NCBI RefSeq assembly: GCF_017874455.1
Contig: NZ_JAGGLN010000001.1
Coordinates: 492,227 to 556,226 of the forward strand
DNA from: Methanobacterium aggregans
GTDB taxonomy: Archaea > Methanobacteriota > Methanobacteria > Methanobacteriales > Methanobacteriaceae
Direction: 5' to 3'
DNA: 64,000 nucleotides
Position 1 is the stretch's first letter; every line of letters starts with the position of its first letter. Below are positions 52,793-62,188 of the stretch, piece after piece. The notes under the pieces are model-generated. The model saw nothing but the letters and a program-made list of their open reading frames with translations. It had not been told where the DNA came from and did not search any database. The position numbers were made by a program, and so were the translations under genes.

Positions 52793-54157
52793 TTATCTTT
52801 CCAATTCTAATTTAATGGCATTTACAGGACATATTGATTCACATTCACCACATAAAATACATTTATCATTATCAACCTTTATTTTATCATTTTCAAGGCT
52901 TAATGCATCCACAGGACATTTCCTAACACAAACTCCACATGCCTGGCAGGAGTTATCATCTGGAATAACTGAGCCACTGCGTGGGCCTGTAAGCCTGTTT
53001 CTGACGAAGAGTATTTTATCATCATCCACCTGGAAAAGTTCTTCCTGCAGATCTATGGCATCAAATTTACAGCTTTCAACACATTTTCCACAGAAAACAC
53101 ATTCTGGACTTATATGCACTGGTGATGGCATTTCAAGTTCTATGCACTTAACTGGACATTCATCTATACAGGCACCGCAGCCTATGCAGTTCTCATCAAC
53201 AACCTTTATCTCCCTTTTAGGGTTTACTGCGTTGATAATATCCTGGATATCAGTTATCTCCAATCCTGAATCAACCATTTCTTCTATCTGGGCTTTAATG
53301 GTTTCAGTTACATCTTCTTTGAACTCTTTTTCCTCATGACTGAAACTGGCATCACGTGCAACTCTGTTTAGGATGCTGTTTACTCTGACTGAATCCTTTG
53401 AGAGTTTGCCTGTTTCTTTTTCAAGAAGTTCAGAGATTATTTCCATGGTCTTGATCTTGCTGAATGTTTGATAGGCCCTCTTTCTTGAGGAGTACCTTAT
53501 GGCTGAGGATGGGCAGACATTCATACACTCCTCACATCTGGCACAGTAAGCCGGATTTATGTAGGGCAGTTTGCTGACCTCTCCAACGTTAATGGCTCCC
53601 TTGGATGGGCAGACCCTTGTACATGTCATGCAGCCTATGCAGTTTTTCTGGTTCACAACAATGGCCTTTCCACCAACAACGGATCTTGGAAGTATTTCAC
53701 CGTACTTGATTGCCTCTGTTGGACAGACACGTGAACAGTAGCCACATCTAACACATTTATCTTCATCTATTACACTGTGGGCTTCCTCCCCTCCAGAGGC
53801 CACAAGTTGAATGGCTCCTGTTCTGCAGGCCTGAACACATGCTCCACATCTCCTGCAGAGTTTGGGATTTATGTTGGGAATGTTTTCCCTTATAGGCTCT
53901 GAGAGTGTTGTCTGCATCTTTATTGCATCGTAGGGACATGCTTCTCTGCAGAGTACACAGCCCACACATTTATCATCGAGTTCTATATGGTTGTCTGGGG
54001 GTATTTCATGGAGGGCATCCGCTGGACATGATTGAAGGCATGGCCTCTCTGTGCATTTCTCACATTTGGAGTTGTCCACCTCATACTCCACCTCTATTTC
54101 CCTGAGGGGTTTGTAGGATTTTTTATTATTTTTAGAAGTTTTAGCAGTTGTTGACAT
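52793..54157 (-). CDS. ehaQ: Eha polyferredoxin with ten [4Fe-4S] clusters
   Basis: The 454-residue electron-transfer subunit carries ten Cys motifs in order: C-E-K-C (slightly irregular, C-T-E-R-P-C-L-Q-S-C-P), C-V-G-C-V-L-C, C-R-R-C-G-A-C, C-V-R-C-G-Y-C, C-I-G-C-M-T-C, C-A-R-C-E-E-C, then a helical linker (about 220-310), and C-I-G-C-G-A-C, C-V-F-C-G-K-C, C-Q-A-C-G-V-C and C-I-L-C-G-E-C. Ten is the number described for EhaQ. It likely connects the hydrogenase core to ferredoxin or to other complexes. AAGGAG lies before the ATG, six bases past ehaP. Confidence 0.93.
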   Translation of the reverse strand: MSTTAKTSKNNKKSYKPLREIEVEYEVDNSKCEKCTERPCLQSCPADALHEIPPDNHIELDDKCVGCVLCREACPYDAIKMQTTLSEPIRENIPNINPKLCRRCGACVQACRTGAIQLVASGGEEAHSVIDEDKCVRCGYCSRVCPTEAIKYGEILPRSVVGGKAIVVNQKNCIGCMTCTRVCPSKGAINVGEVSKLPYINPAYCARCEECMNVCPSSAIRYSSRKRAYQTFSKIKTMEIISELLEKETGKLSKDSVRVNSILNRVARDASFSHEEKEFKEDVTETIKAQIEEMVDSGLEITDIQDIINAVNPKREIKVVDENCIGCGACIDECPVKCIELEMPSPVHISPECVFCGKCVESCKFDAIDLQEELFQVDDDKILFVRNRLTGPRSGSVIPDDNSCQACGVCVRKCPVDALSLENDKIKVDNDKCILCGECESICPVNAIKLELER

Positions 54158-54163
54158 TTGTTA

Positions 54164-55216
54164 TCAACTCCTTATTGGTAACTGTGAAGCTTTCAAGGTT
54201 ATATGGATGACATCCTTTTCATCAAGTTCTGGGGAGGTTTTATCCAGGAGGAACCTTGCAACGTAGTAACCTGCAACACCAAAGGGACATGTCTGATGAC
54301 ATATGCTGCACCTTAAACATTTATCAGGATTTCTCTGGACTCCTTTCTCTTTATCGTAGGTTATTGCACCTGATGGGCATTCATCAACACACAACCTGCA
54401 GTTGGTACATTTTTCCCCATCCCATGTTATGATCCTGAGTTTTAATCTGTCTGTTATCTTTTCAATGAGATCCAATATGAGTTCATCATTTGGAATTATT
54501 TCACGGGCCTCTTCCATGAGCTTTTCTATGGACATGTCCATCTTGAAAAGACTCTTAGGGTCATCGTAAAGTTTTAGTTCTTTGATGGTTTCCTGTTGAG
54601 ATTCTATTGTGGATTCAAGGGTGTTAACAATTAATCGTATTACTGCCTTTTGTTCCTCAACATTGGCTATGTATATTCCCTTTATTGCACCCTTTACAGG
54701 GCATGTCTTCAGACAATCTCCACATGCTATGCACTTGGTCTGGTCTATGGATATCTTGTTGTCATCTTTAACTATGGCACCCTCAACCTTACAGGCATCC
54801 ATACATTTTTTACAGCGGATGCAAAGGTAATCATCAATAACGAACATTTTATCCACGGGAAGGATGGTGAATTCTTCCCTTATGAGGTGATTCTCACCGC
54901 AGGTTAGGGTTTTAGGATCCGTTGGACATACTTCGGCACAAAACCCACACCTTATACAGCCCCTGTTGTTTATAACAGGATAGGTAGCACCTTCTTCTTC
55001 AGCACTGTCCTCATCCCTGACGAGTTTTATTGCCATTGGCGCTGGACATGCTGCTGTGCATGCACCACAAGCTATACAATATTCTTTATGAACTTCAGGG
55101 AAGTTTCGAAACCTTGACGGTACTTCCATTATCTCTGGATCCGTTTTGGCTGCTGCAAAGTTTTCAGCCCAGGACTTTCTTGCAAATTCGTATAGATACC
55201 ATATTACTGAGGACAT
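54164..55216 (-). CDS. ehaP: Eha polyferredoxin with six [4Fe-4S] clusters
   Basis: The 350-residue subunit has an N-terminal helix (about 1-45), four clusters (C-I-A-C-G-A-C, C-I-R-C-G-F-C, C-I-R-C-K-K-C, C-I-A-C-G-D-C), a long helical linker (about 180-260) and two more (C-T-N-C-R-L-C, C-L-R-C-S-I-C). This is the six-cluster pattern described for EhaP. It should pass electrons between the hydrogenase small subunit and soluble carriers. The 179-base gap behind ehaO contains no gene; the binding site before the ATG is weak. Confidence 0.93.
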   Translation of the reverse strand: MSSVIWYLYEFARKSWAENFAAAKTDPEIMEVPSRFRNFPEVHKEYCIACGACTAACPAPMAIKLVRDEDSAEEEGATYPVINNRGCIRCGFCAEVCPTDPKTLTCGENHLIREEFTILPVDKMFVIDDYLCIRCKKCMDACKVEGAIVKDDNKISIDQTKCIACGDCLKTCPVKGAIKGIYIANVEEQKAVIRLIVNTLESTIESQQETIKELKLYDDPKSLFKMDMSIEKLMEEAREIIPNDELILDLIEKITDRLKLRIITWDGEKCTNCRLCVDECPSGAITYDKEKGVQRNPDKCLRCSICHQTCPFGVAGYYVARFLLDKTSPELDEKDVIHITLKASQLPIRS

Positions 55217-55395
55217 GTTTAAACCATCTTTTTTTATTTTATGAGTTGACTAAATTTTATATGAGTTGAGTAACAGTTGATTAAATTCAGCTGGATTTCC
55301 TTAAATATGAATAAATATTGATCTTCAATTTGATTTCAAATTTGTTAATTATTTTTTAAATTAAATCCCAGAAACTTGGGCCATTCCATCAAATT

Positions 55396-56532
55396 TCACT
55401 TCATGTACTTGACGTTGTGAGCTCCATGGAACTCCTGGTTTTTCCCAGATTCATCAAGGATAACAACCCTTTCTGCACATGCTACACATGGATCACTAGA
55501 TGTGTAGGTTGCAACTGCATCTGCAACTGTTGGAATGTTGGGTAACATGTACTTTGCACAGGAGTCTATGTTCATTATGCTTGGTGTTCGTATTGAAATG
55601 TGTTTTATGAGGTTTCCATTGGTCTCCACCATGTAAGAAACTTCACCACGTGGTGCTTCATTTCTCCACTCTGTGTATCCTGCAGATATATCTATCTTCT
55701 TACGGACATCACCCCGGGGCAGATCTTCTATAACCTGTTTTATGAGTGCTATTGATTCTGTTACTTCATCAAATCTGTTCATGGTACGTGCGAAGTTGTC
55801 TCCCTCCTTTCTCCAAACCGTGTGGAAGTCAAGGTAGTCCTGGTAGGTTGGATGGTCCTCCCTGCAGTCATGCTTCAGGCCTGATGCCCTTCCTATTGGC
55901 CCAACTGCACGGCCCTTTATTGCCTCTTCCTTGGTCATTATTCCAACACCCTTGGATCTTAAACCGAGTAGTGGTCCGTGTTCAAACATCTCAACGTATC
56001 TATCGAAGTCCTTCTCAAGGTTCTCGATGATCTGGAGTACTGGGTCTAGGTGGGATTGTTTAACATCCATTCTAACTCCACCCACAACGTTCCAGCCCAT
56101 GTTAACCCTGTTACCTGTGAGTAACTCTATTGCATCCATAATGGGTTCTCTGAGTGCCAGCATGTTCATGAAGAGTGTTTCATGTTCAAGGGCTTTGAAG
56201 AAGGTTGAATTTGCAATGAGGTGGCTCTGGATTCTGTCGAGTTCGTTTGTCAGGACTCTGAGGTACTGTGCTCTTGGTGTGACCCTTTCGCCTGCAATTT
56301 TTTCAAAGCTTTCTGCAAAGGTCTGGGTGTGTATGTAGGAGCATATTCCACATACCCTTTCAGAGAGGAATATTCCCTTCTGCCAGGTTTTTCCCTCCAT
56401 TATTCTTTCTATACCCCTGTGAACGTAACCATAATCTACCTCTGCACTTAAAACCTTTTCTCCCCTTGTTTTAAGTTTTAATCTTAGTGGTTCTTTAAAA
56501 GCTGGATGTATTGGTCCTAATGGAATTATCAT
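55396..56532 (-). CDS. ehaO: Eha [NiFe]-hydrogenase large subunit
   Basis: The 378-residue catalytic subunit holds the NiFe site. The four Cys ligands are present as R-V-C-G-I-C near residue 61 and D-P-C-V-A-C near residue 350; the tail after the second pair continues for about 25 residues, as in other energy-converting hydrogenases. The true start is the ATG at 56532, eight bases after GGGAGG and overlapping the ehaN stop as ATGA; the frame is open further upstream only by chance. It shares descent with the 49-kDa subunit of complex I. Confidence 0.96.
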   Translation of the reverse strand: MIIPLGPIHPAFKEPLRLKLKTRGEKVLSAEVDYGYVHRGIERIMEGKTWQKGIFLSERVCGICSYIHTQTFAESFEKIAGERVTPRAQYLRVLTNELDRIQSHLIANSTFFKALEHETLFMNMLALREPIMDAIELLTGNRVNMGWNVVGGVRMDVKQSHLDPVLQIIENLEKDFDRYVEMFEHGPLLGLRSKGVGIMTKEEAIKGRAVGPIGRASGLKHDCREDHPTYQDYLDFHTVWRKEGDNFARTMNRFDEVTESIALIKQVIEDLPRGDVRKKIDISAGYTEWRNEAPRGEVSYMVETNGNLIKHISIRTPSIMNIDSCAKYMLPNIPTVADAVATYTSSDPCVACAERVVILDESGKNQEFHGAHNVKYMK

Positions 56533-56978
56533 CTTTTCTGCCTCCCTCTGGCTGCTATTGCATCTGGGCCAACTGCCAGTATTGCTGCGAGAATTTCTGA
56601 TGGTCTTGGTGGGCATCCTGGAATCTCTGCATCCACTGGTATGAAGTCAGATACTGGTGCGTATATACTACAGCCTTCCTGATTAAAAACATCCCCTGAA
56701 AGTGGGCAGTTTCCTATTGCAACCACTATTTTTGGTTCTGGTGCCTTGGCATATATTCTCTGAAGTTTATCCTTCCACTGCTCTGAAACTGCACCTGTAA
56801 CCAGTATGACATCTGCTTCCCTGGGGTTTTGATGTACGTAGATACCGTACTGTTCAAGATCGTAGCGTGGTGACATGAGGGCAACAACTTCTATGTCACA
56901 GCCGTTGCATCCCCCTGTGTTTATGAGACAGACATGAATTGAACCGCTTCTTACAATGTCTTTAAGTGACTTTACCAT
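56529..56978 (-). CDS. ehaN: Eha [NiFe]-hydrogenase small subunit
   Basis: The 149-residue subunit carries the proximal [4Fe-4S] cluster that takes electrons from the NiFe site. Ligand-like Cys are in G-G-C-N-G-C-D, A-I-G-N-C-P-L-S-G-D and I-P-G-C-P-P-R-P, as in the PSST subunit of complex I. Length is normal for energy-converting hydrogenases. GAGGTAAGG stands before the ATG, 4 bases after ehaM. The end overlaps ehaO by four bases, so the two hydrogenase subunits are coupled. Confidence 0.95.
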   Translation of the reverse strand: MVKSLKDIVRSGSIHVCLINTGGCNGCDIEVVALMSPRYDLEQYGIYVHQNPREADVILVTGAVSEQWKDKLQRIYAKAPEPKIVVAIGNCPLSGDVFNQEGCSIYAPVSDFIPVDAEIPGCPPRPSEILAAILAVGPDAIAARGRQKR

Positions 56979-56982
56979 TTCC

Positions 56983-57441
56983 TTACCTCATCAAAAATTC
57001 TAATAATTCATTTCTACCTTTATTTATGGCTTCATCATAATTTTTTCCGTCATAAACTACTTCAGAAGTTATTTTAATTTCTATTTCATCTGTTTCCTCT
57101 TCTGTGAGGATTTCCATAACATCTGTAAGCCAGCACAATCTGAGATCCGAGTGCACCTTCTCCCGGGTGCAGTTGAACTTGGCAGATTCAAATCTGGCGT
57201 GTAGTGCTTCCAGACTTGACATGTCCAGGTGTTTCATGAGGATCTCCTCGAACTGTTCTGGTGGTATTTTAAGTTCCTCTGCCATTGGAATAACAACATC
57301 TTCCTGCCACTTGTAACTGCGTATTATCCTCTCTTTCATGACCCTCAAGAGTTTATCATCCTTATCCATGAGATCTTCAGATGGGGAGAACTGATCCTGG
57401 TTTTTGGAATCATTTTCAGGGTCTTTTATGTGATCGTTCAT
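56983..57441 (-). CDS. ehaM: Eha subunit M, soluble
   Basis: The 152-residue hydrophilic protein has no Cys motif for clusters. It is helical at first (D-K-L-L-R-V-M-K-E-R-I-I-R-S-Y-K-W-Q) and mixed later. The start at 57441 overlaps the ehaL stop as ATGA; the frame is open eight codons earlier. Its place just before the small subunit suggests a structural or assembly role, which is inference. Named by position. Confidence 0.82.
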   Translation of the reverse strand: MNDHIKDPENDSKNQDQFSPSEDLMDKDDKLLRVMKERIIRSYKWQEDVVIPMAEELKIPPEQFEEILMKHLDMSSLEALHARFESAKFNCTREKVHSDLRLCWLTDVMEILTEEETDEIEIKITSEVVYDGKNYDEAINKGRNELLEFLMR

Positions 57442-57764
57442 ATTAAAACCGTCCCTAATATCCATATTATGGCTGCAACTGCAAATCCTGAAACTGTTTC
57501 ATACCTTCCATATCCTGGTCTCATTCCAAGAACCATTGCAATTAAAAAAACACCTATTGTAATGGATACGTAAGATGGAATCACAAATGCCAGGAGCTGG
57601 CTGTTCACTGCAAGCACCCAACCAATTATCGCAAGTACCAGAGCCGCAAAATCAATTTTCTGGGCTCCAAATGGTGACTTGTATTTTTTGTAGCTCAATA
57701 CAAGACCAGCAACTGATCCTATTACAAATGAAGTTACGTAGACAAGATAAATTATTTGATCCAT
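57438..57764 (-). CDS. ehaL: Eha subunit L, membrane
   Basis: The 108-residue protein has about four hydrophobic helices (near 4-22, 32-53, 57-78 and 90-107). It belongs to the set of small, poorly conserved membrane subunits specific to Eha. Named by position in the A-to-T order. It lies 12 bases after ehaK and overlaps ehaM by four bases. Confidence 0.82.
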   Translation of the reverse strand: MDQIIYLVYVTSFVIGSVAGLVLSYKKYKSPFGAQKIDFAALVLAIIGWVLAVNSQLLAFVIPSYVSITIGVFLIAMVLGMRPGYGRYETVSGFAVAAIIWILGTVLI

Positions 57765-57776
57765 GTTTTATCACCG

Positions 57777-58037
57777 TTATGCAGGTCTGTAAAGGTATAT
57801 GAAGGAACATATGAACCCTATAAGAACTATGATCATGGCCCAAGTTTCTGCATTCTCTGAGAAATGGTTTGCATTCTTTTTGTATTGAAGTGCCGTTAAT
57901 ATTAGTATGAGAAACACTGCAACAGTCAGTGGTATGACAACCATCCACTGCAGGAATGCAGCAAGTCCACTGGCAAGTACAGCTCCAGAAACAGCCAGAG
58001 CCATGAAAAATATGGTGTCTTTTTCTTGTTCTTCCAT
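57777..58037 (-). CDS. ehaK: Eha subunit K, membrane
   Basis: The 86-residue protein begins with acidic M-E-E-Q-E-K-D, followed by three hydrophobic helices (about 8-28, 30-48 and 63-84). Small membrane subunit of the complex, named by position. It comes after the longest spacer in the operon (244 bases), so an internal promoter or processing site may precede it. Confidence 0.8.
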   Translation of the reverse strand: MEEQEKDTIFFMALAVSGAVLASGLAAFLQWMVVIPLTVAVFLILILTALQYKKNANHFSENAETWAMIIVLIGFICSFIYLYRPA

Positions 58038-58281
58038 TTTGAATTCCCCTTAAAAATCCTGATGAATTCCCTATTTTTAAGTTTTGGTTAATTGGATTTT
58101 TGATTGAAGTGACCAATGAAAATTTTTTTTAAATTGGTTGAATTTTATTAAATCTATGTTTCAAATGAATTTTTTTTCGTGAAATATTTTTTTGTGAAAT
58201 AATATGAAAATATTTTTTTAAAGTTATTTTAAAGTTATTTTAAAGTTATTTTAAAGTTATTTTTTTTTGTTATATGAAATT
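58038..58281. repeat. Spacer in the Eha operon with 11-bp tandem repeats
   Basis: Between ehaJ and ehaK lies an unusually long AT-rich spacer. It contains four tandem copies of AAAGTTATTTT (58220-58263, plus-strand reading). No gene is seen. It may hold an internal promoter or a site where the long transcript is cut. Confidence 0.6.
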
Positions 58282-59148
58282 TTAAAGTACAGGCATGAGT
58301 AACAGTGAACCCACAATTCCAAGGAATGCCAGGGACACCTGGAGCATTACTGAATGGTTTGGATTTAGAAGTGGTGTTGTTGCACATATGAATGCTGTTA
58401 CCGCCGTTAAAATAACCATTCCAACCAGGTAGCCGATCACTCCAAGGGGTCCTATGAAAACTGTCAGGAATATCCATAGGAGCATGTACCATGCTATTGA
58501 CTCTGATATCATCAGATATCCTCTTAAGAGTCCGAAGTGTTCTGTTTCATACCCTGAAATAATATCCTTTCCCTTGGTTATTGCAAATGGGGAGTAGGGT
58601 GCCTTTGAAAGTATCAGCACGAAGAACATCATTGCAACAAGTGGCAAGCTGTAGATTAATGGTCCGTGAATGGATTGGTAACTTACTATTTCACTGATTC
58701 CCATGGTACCTGTTTTCAGGTAGATGAGTATTATAACTGCAAATAATGGTACTTCAGCTGCTGCTGAGAAAACTGCTCTGACACAGCTGAGTTTACCGTA
58801 GGGTGAACCTGATGAGGATCCTGCATTGTGCTCAACGATCTTGTGAATTGCATATATTGCAAAGATTATGAGGAGTGAACCTCCCATCACAGGACCCACT
58901 ATGACTGCAGCAATCCATATGAGTGATAACATTGCAGTTATTGCAATGTAAAATGGCATTGCTGCTGTGCGGGGAAATGCAGATTCCTTTATGAAGAATT
59001 TTATTGTGTGAAGAAGGTGCTGGATGATGGGTGGTCCCGGTCTCATCTGTATCCTTGCCATTATTTTTCTTTGAAGTCCAAAGAGCAGGCTTCCCACCAG
59101 AAATGCGATAAGAACGTTTAACAGGATTTTTGCCATTAATGTATTCAT
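58282..59148 (-). CDS. ehaJ: Eha subunit J, NuoH-like membrane subunit
   Basis: The 288-residue integral membrane protein with about eight helices is related to NuoH/EchB, the subunit that joins the peripheral hydrogenase arm to the proton path. Telling parts are the R-I-Q-M-R-P-G-P-P loop near residue 32, the I-K-F-F-I-K-E segment and the acidic loop S-G-Y-E-T-E-H-F-G. These correspond to the conserved loops facing the cofactor cavity. It lies 66 bases after ehaI. Confidence 0.92.
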   Translation of the reverse strand: MNTLMAKILLNVLIAFLVGSLLFGLQRKIMARIQMRPGPPIIQHLLHTIKFFIKESAFPRTAAMPFYIAITAMLSLIWIAAVIVGPVMGGSLLIIFAIYAIHKIVEHNAGSSSGSPYGKLSCVRAVFSAAAEVPLFAVIILIYLKTGTMGISEIVSYQSIHGPLIYSLPLVAMMFFVLILSKAPYSPFAITKGKDIISGYETEHFGLLRGYLMISESIAWYMLLWIFLTVFIGPLGVIGYLVGMVILTAVTAFICATTPLLNPNHSVMLQVSLAFLGIVGSLLLMPVL

Positions 59149-59214
59149 CTGATCACCGATTTGTAAATTTAATTATTGATTCTGTTGATTTTATGTCCAT
59201 TTAGATCCCCACAT

Positions 59215-59430
59215 CTAGTATCCAATAAATGGCTCCTTTCTTTTAGCTTCTTCCTCTTCCTTACTGCCCTTTGCCATGGCTAAAAGCCCAAAGGACAGTA
59301 GTACTGTGGGTATAAATATGAGTGAAATTGCATACACCATCCAGTCAGGTATGTTGAATATCAGGGCGTAAAGTATAGCCCCAACAGAAATTATGAACGT
59401 AAGCCAGCTTATTATCCTCAATTGGTCCAT
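59215..59430 (-). CDS. ehaI: Eha subunit I, small membrane protein
   Basis: 71 residues with two hydrophobic helices (about 7-27 and 31-53) and a charged, Glu/Lys-rich end. An Eha-specific small subunit, named by position. Intergenic gaps on both sides are short (138 and 66 bases). Confidence 0.8.
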   Translation of the reverse strand: MDQLRIISWLTFIISVGAILYALIFNIPDWMVYAISLIFIPTVLLSFGLLAMAKGSKEEEEAKRKEPFIGY

Positions 59431-59568
59431 TTAATTCACCTGAATTTTTTCATGGTTTTCGAATTATTGATCCTAATACTCGATCTATTTGTTTTATAAT
59501 CATTTATTATTTCTAATTTTTTTGCCTTCATCTTGGTCTTTAATCTTTATATTTGTCTTAAATCCATT

Positions 59569-60249
59569 TTAGAAGGGTTTGTTTATGATTAACATTATTT
59601 CAATGGCTCTGACAATTACAAGTAGTGAGCTCAAGTGTATTATAAGTAGGAATGGTGAACCTGGGGTTCTGAACATCTCTGCTTTGGTTGCAAAAAAGGG
59701 TGCAACTCCACTTTCACCTGCAACCCCAAGGAATACAAGTATTGATCCTAAAAGCATCATTGGTGTTGTTGAGGACATCTGTGCAATTTGAAGTAGGCTT
59801 ATACTTCCTGTTGAAGCCAGTATTAATGCTGCACCTCCAAAAAGGGGTAATGCTGCCATCATTGCTATAAGTCCATACTGGAATGCTGCGTCCAGTACAT
59901 CCACCTCTTTTACAGCTGCAACTATACCTATGTTCACGATACCTATGAGGCATATGAACAATGTGAAATCGAATATATCCCCTGTTATCATTGCTCCTGC
60001 AGTTGCAAGTCCACAGACAATTGCAAGGAACCTTCTTATCTTGAATTCTGCCCTTCCAACTCTGACTTCCCTGTCCTTGAGGGATCCGAATTCAGCCTCA
60101 ACCTGGGCTTCGGTTTTGCTGATTGCAATCAGGAATGTGAATGCCAGTGCAGCTGCAAACATGAAAAGGTTGAATGGGGTCATGTAGAGTACAATATCCC
60201 CCAGTGGTATGTAACCCAGTAGGTGTGCTCCAAGTATTGATACGTCCAT
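59569..60249 (-). CDS. ehaH: Eha subunit H, NuoN/MrpD-like proton-path subunit
   Basis: The 226-residue protein has about six membrane helices. It resembles part of the antiporter-like NuoL/M/N family, with Lys and Glu residues inside or near helices (K-E-V-D-V-L-D-A-A-F-Q-Y-G; G-V-A-G-E-S-G-V-A-P-F). Shorter than the usual 450 or more residues of that family, it probably forms the ion channel with neighbouring subunits. AAAGGAG, nine bases before the ATG, also contains the end of ehaG. Confidence 0.88.
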   Translation of the reverse strand: MDVSILGAHLLGYIPLGDIVLYMTPFNLFMFAAALAFTFLIAISKTEAQVEAEFGSLKDREVRVGRAEFKIRRFLAIVCGLATAGAMITGDIFDFTLFICLIGIVNIGIVAAVKEVDVLDAAFQYGLIAMMAALPLFGGAALILASTGSISLLQIAQMSSTTPMMLLGSILVFLGVAGESGVAPFFATKAEMFRTPGSPFLLIIHLSSLLVIVRAIEIMLIINKPF

Positions 60250-60255
60250 TTTATT

Positions 60256-60936
60256 TTACTCCTTTTTGAATTCTTCTCTGCCTAAAACACCAATGAGTCC
60301 TGCTTTAAATGTGACTTTTATAAATATTCCGAAGGCCGCAAGGAAGAGTGCCAGTAGCCAGTACTGTGGGAACACAAAAAACACCATGAACCCTGCAAGC
60401 CACAGGCACCATGCTACACCTGAAGCTCCTGCTATTCCTTCCCACATGCCTGATGGAACTCCTCTGACAGTCTTTGAGAGTACGTAGAATAATATTCCTG
60501 CACCTGCAACTGCTCCTCCTGTAAATCCGCTCATAAAGGCTCCCTGTGCAATCAGGATCACTGCAATGAACGCCGGGGCTGTGTCAAGGATTTCCAGGTT
60601 CATGTTCATTGGTAAAGGTACGAGTGGAACATATTTTCCCTTTTTCGTTCCATTCTTCCTCATTTCCCTGCTCATTAGAACTTCGGATATTGCAAGGATC
60701 TCTGCAAGTTCAACAACCAATCCTGGTAGTATCAGGGATTCTGCAAGGTCAGTTCCAACTGCAGCAACAACAATGAGCATTGCTATTCCCACAAGATCCG
60801 TTAGTATTAATATCTGGAGGTCATTTTTCTCGAAAGAAATTCCCAGAAGGCCTATCAAAGCCGCAAGTATACCAACTATTATTGCAGGTGTGTAGAGTGC
60901 AACCACAACTGGGGATACAACGTCAGGAACTATCAA
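60256..60936 (-). CDS. ehaG: Eha subunit G, membrane
   Basis: The 226-residue integral membrane protein has about six helices. The first part (N-D-L-Q-I-L-I-L-T-D-L-V-G-I) is faintly like NuoK/MrpC. The start is TTG at 60936, which overlaps the ehaF stop (TTGA) and has GGAGGG seven bases before it; the frame is open 13 codons further without a binding site. Named by position. Confidence 0.85.
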   Translation of the reverse strand: MIVPDVVSPVVVALYTPAIIVGILAALIGLLGISFEKNDLQILILTDLVGIAMLIVVAAVGTDLAESLILPGLVVELAEILAISEVLMSREMRKNGTKKGKYVPLVPLPMNMNLEILDTAPAFIAVILIAQGAFMSGFTGGAVAGAGILFYVLSKTVRGVPSGMWEGIAGASGVAWCLWLAGFMVFFVFPQYWLLALFLAAFGIFIKVTFKAGLIGVLGREEFKKE

Positions 60937-61415
60937 TCCTCTTCCCTCCTCATTGTGAAGTTGATTGCAACCCATGAAGCTATGGTGAATGCCATCATGA
61001 GTATGGTTGACTCAAGCACTGTGTCGAAACCACGGGTGTAGTAAAGTATCTCATCTATAAGTCCACCAGGGGAGGAATAGATAGAGGTACCGTAGTAGAG
61101 TGTTGTGCTCTTTACACCTATTGCTATGGGGGACAGGTAAGCTGTTACCTGCCCTATTTCAGGTGAGAACATTGGGTACTGGGCTTTTACAGTTCCCCTC
61201 TCCTGAAGAGGACTGCCTCCCCTGTCGTAGGGTGCCAGTGGGTTCTGGGCACTTATCTGTGACTGAGGGGTGGGTTTTGGATACAATTGATGATCGTTGA
61301 GTGAAAGTGGTATCACAAATCCTGCAAGAAGTACAATGCTGAGAATGACTGCAAAAACCCTTGGAATACTTTTCGGATTTGCAAGTGAGTTCCACATTTG
61401 TCCTAAGCTCTTCAA
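60933..61415 (-). CDS. ehaF: Eha subunit F, membrane
   Basis: The 160-residue protein has one helix at the start (about 17-37), a soluble loop rich in Pro and Gln, and a second hydrophobic segment near the end (about 135-155). That segment is preceded by Y-T-R-G-F-D-T-V-L-E-S-T, a pattern seen in MrpA/MbhE-type subunits of ion-translocating complexes. Its start overlaps ehaE by four bases and its end overlaps ehaG. Confidence 0.85.
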   Translation of the reverse strand: MKSLGQMWNSLANPKSIPRVFAVILSIVLLAGFVIPLSLNDHQLYPKPTPQSQISAQNPLAPYDRGGSPLQERGTVKAQYPMFSPEIGQVTAYLSPIAIGVKSTTLYYGTSIYSSPGGLIDEILYYTRGFDTVLESTILMMAFTIASWVAINFTMRREED

Positions 61416-61672
61416 AGTTCTGCCCCCATTTCTTCAAGCCTTACAACAGCCCTTAAAAGAACCATGGTTATTAAAACTGTTGCTGCAACGTAGGTTAAAA
61501 GTGCAATTGTGTCGTTGTAGGTTAAAAATATCATTGAAACACCTACCGCAGGTATTTCCGTGTTGATAACTCTTACTATTGGATCCTTAACCCCGGGACC
61601 TATAACTGTAGCTATGCAGCCCAGTATTACAAGGGCACATCCTGTGTAGAACCATATGTAAATATCAAGCAA
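61412..61672 (-). CDS. ehaE: Eha subunit E, small membrane protein
   Basis: 86 residues with about two to three hydrophobic helices and a charged end (L-R-A-V-V-R-L-E-E). Contains I-G-P-G-V-K-D-P-I-V-R between helices. It overlaps ehaD by eight bases and ehaF by four. Named by position. Confidence 0.83.
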   Translation of the reverse strand: MLDIYIWFYTGCALVILGCIATVIGPGVKDPIVRVINTEIPAVGVSMIFLTYNDTIALLTYVAATVLITMVLLRAVVRLEEMGAEL

Positions 61673-61952
61673 CTGCCCCTTCCTCCTGGGATTTTTTTCT
61701 TCTTATATCATTTATCTTTATGATGGCCATAAGCAGGATAACAGTTGAGATTGGATCGAATATTGCAGCAACCATTGCAACATCCAGATATTTGGCAGCT
61801 GCAACCATTCCAATGAAACCGCCTTCAAGTACAGCTAACATTATAACCTTATCAATTGGTTTTGGAAGCATTATCATACCTGCAGCTCCTATTAAAGCTA
61901 CTGCTGCAGATACTGTTGTTAAATTTATGAGATCTAATATTGGATACATCAT
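61665..61952 (-). CDS. ehaD: Eha subunit D, small membrane protein
   Basis: 95 residues with three hydrophobic segments (about 12-30, 34-52 and 58-78) and a basic end (I-R-R-K-K-S). It contains a Glu within a helix (L-A-V-L-E-G-G-F), as seen in ion-path subunits. Named by position; the upstream gap to ehaC is 236 bases. Confidence 0.83.
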   Translation of the reverse strand: MMYPILDLINLTTVSAAVALIGAAGMIMLPKPIDKVIMLAVLEGGFIGMVAAAKYLDVAMVAAIFDPISTVILLMAIIKINDIRRKKSQEEGAVA

Positions 61953-62188
61953 CTCACCGTTTCTTTTGGGTTTTTGTTATTACACATATATACTGTTTTA
62001 TTCAATAGGTAATAATTCCTATGGATTTTCAATATGAATCTCAGTACTTTTTGGTTTTAGTATAATCTCCATGAGCAAAGCATATTTTTTTGTTTAATAC
62101 TCAAAGGAGTCTTTTAATTCCAGCAGATCTTCAATTGGATACAGATAACTATTACAGACTAGAATTTTTAGACAACTTCACCTTAATT
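61953..62188. other. Spacer between ehaC and ehaD
   Basis: A 236-base AT-rich gap without a gene. On the minus strand a TATA-like TATATATGTG lies near 61984, so an internal promoter for ehaD and later genes is possible but not proved. Confidence 0.35.
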
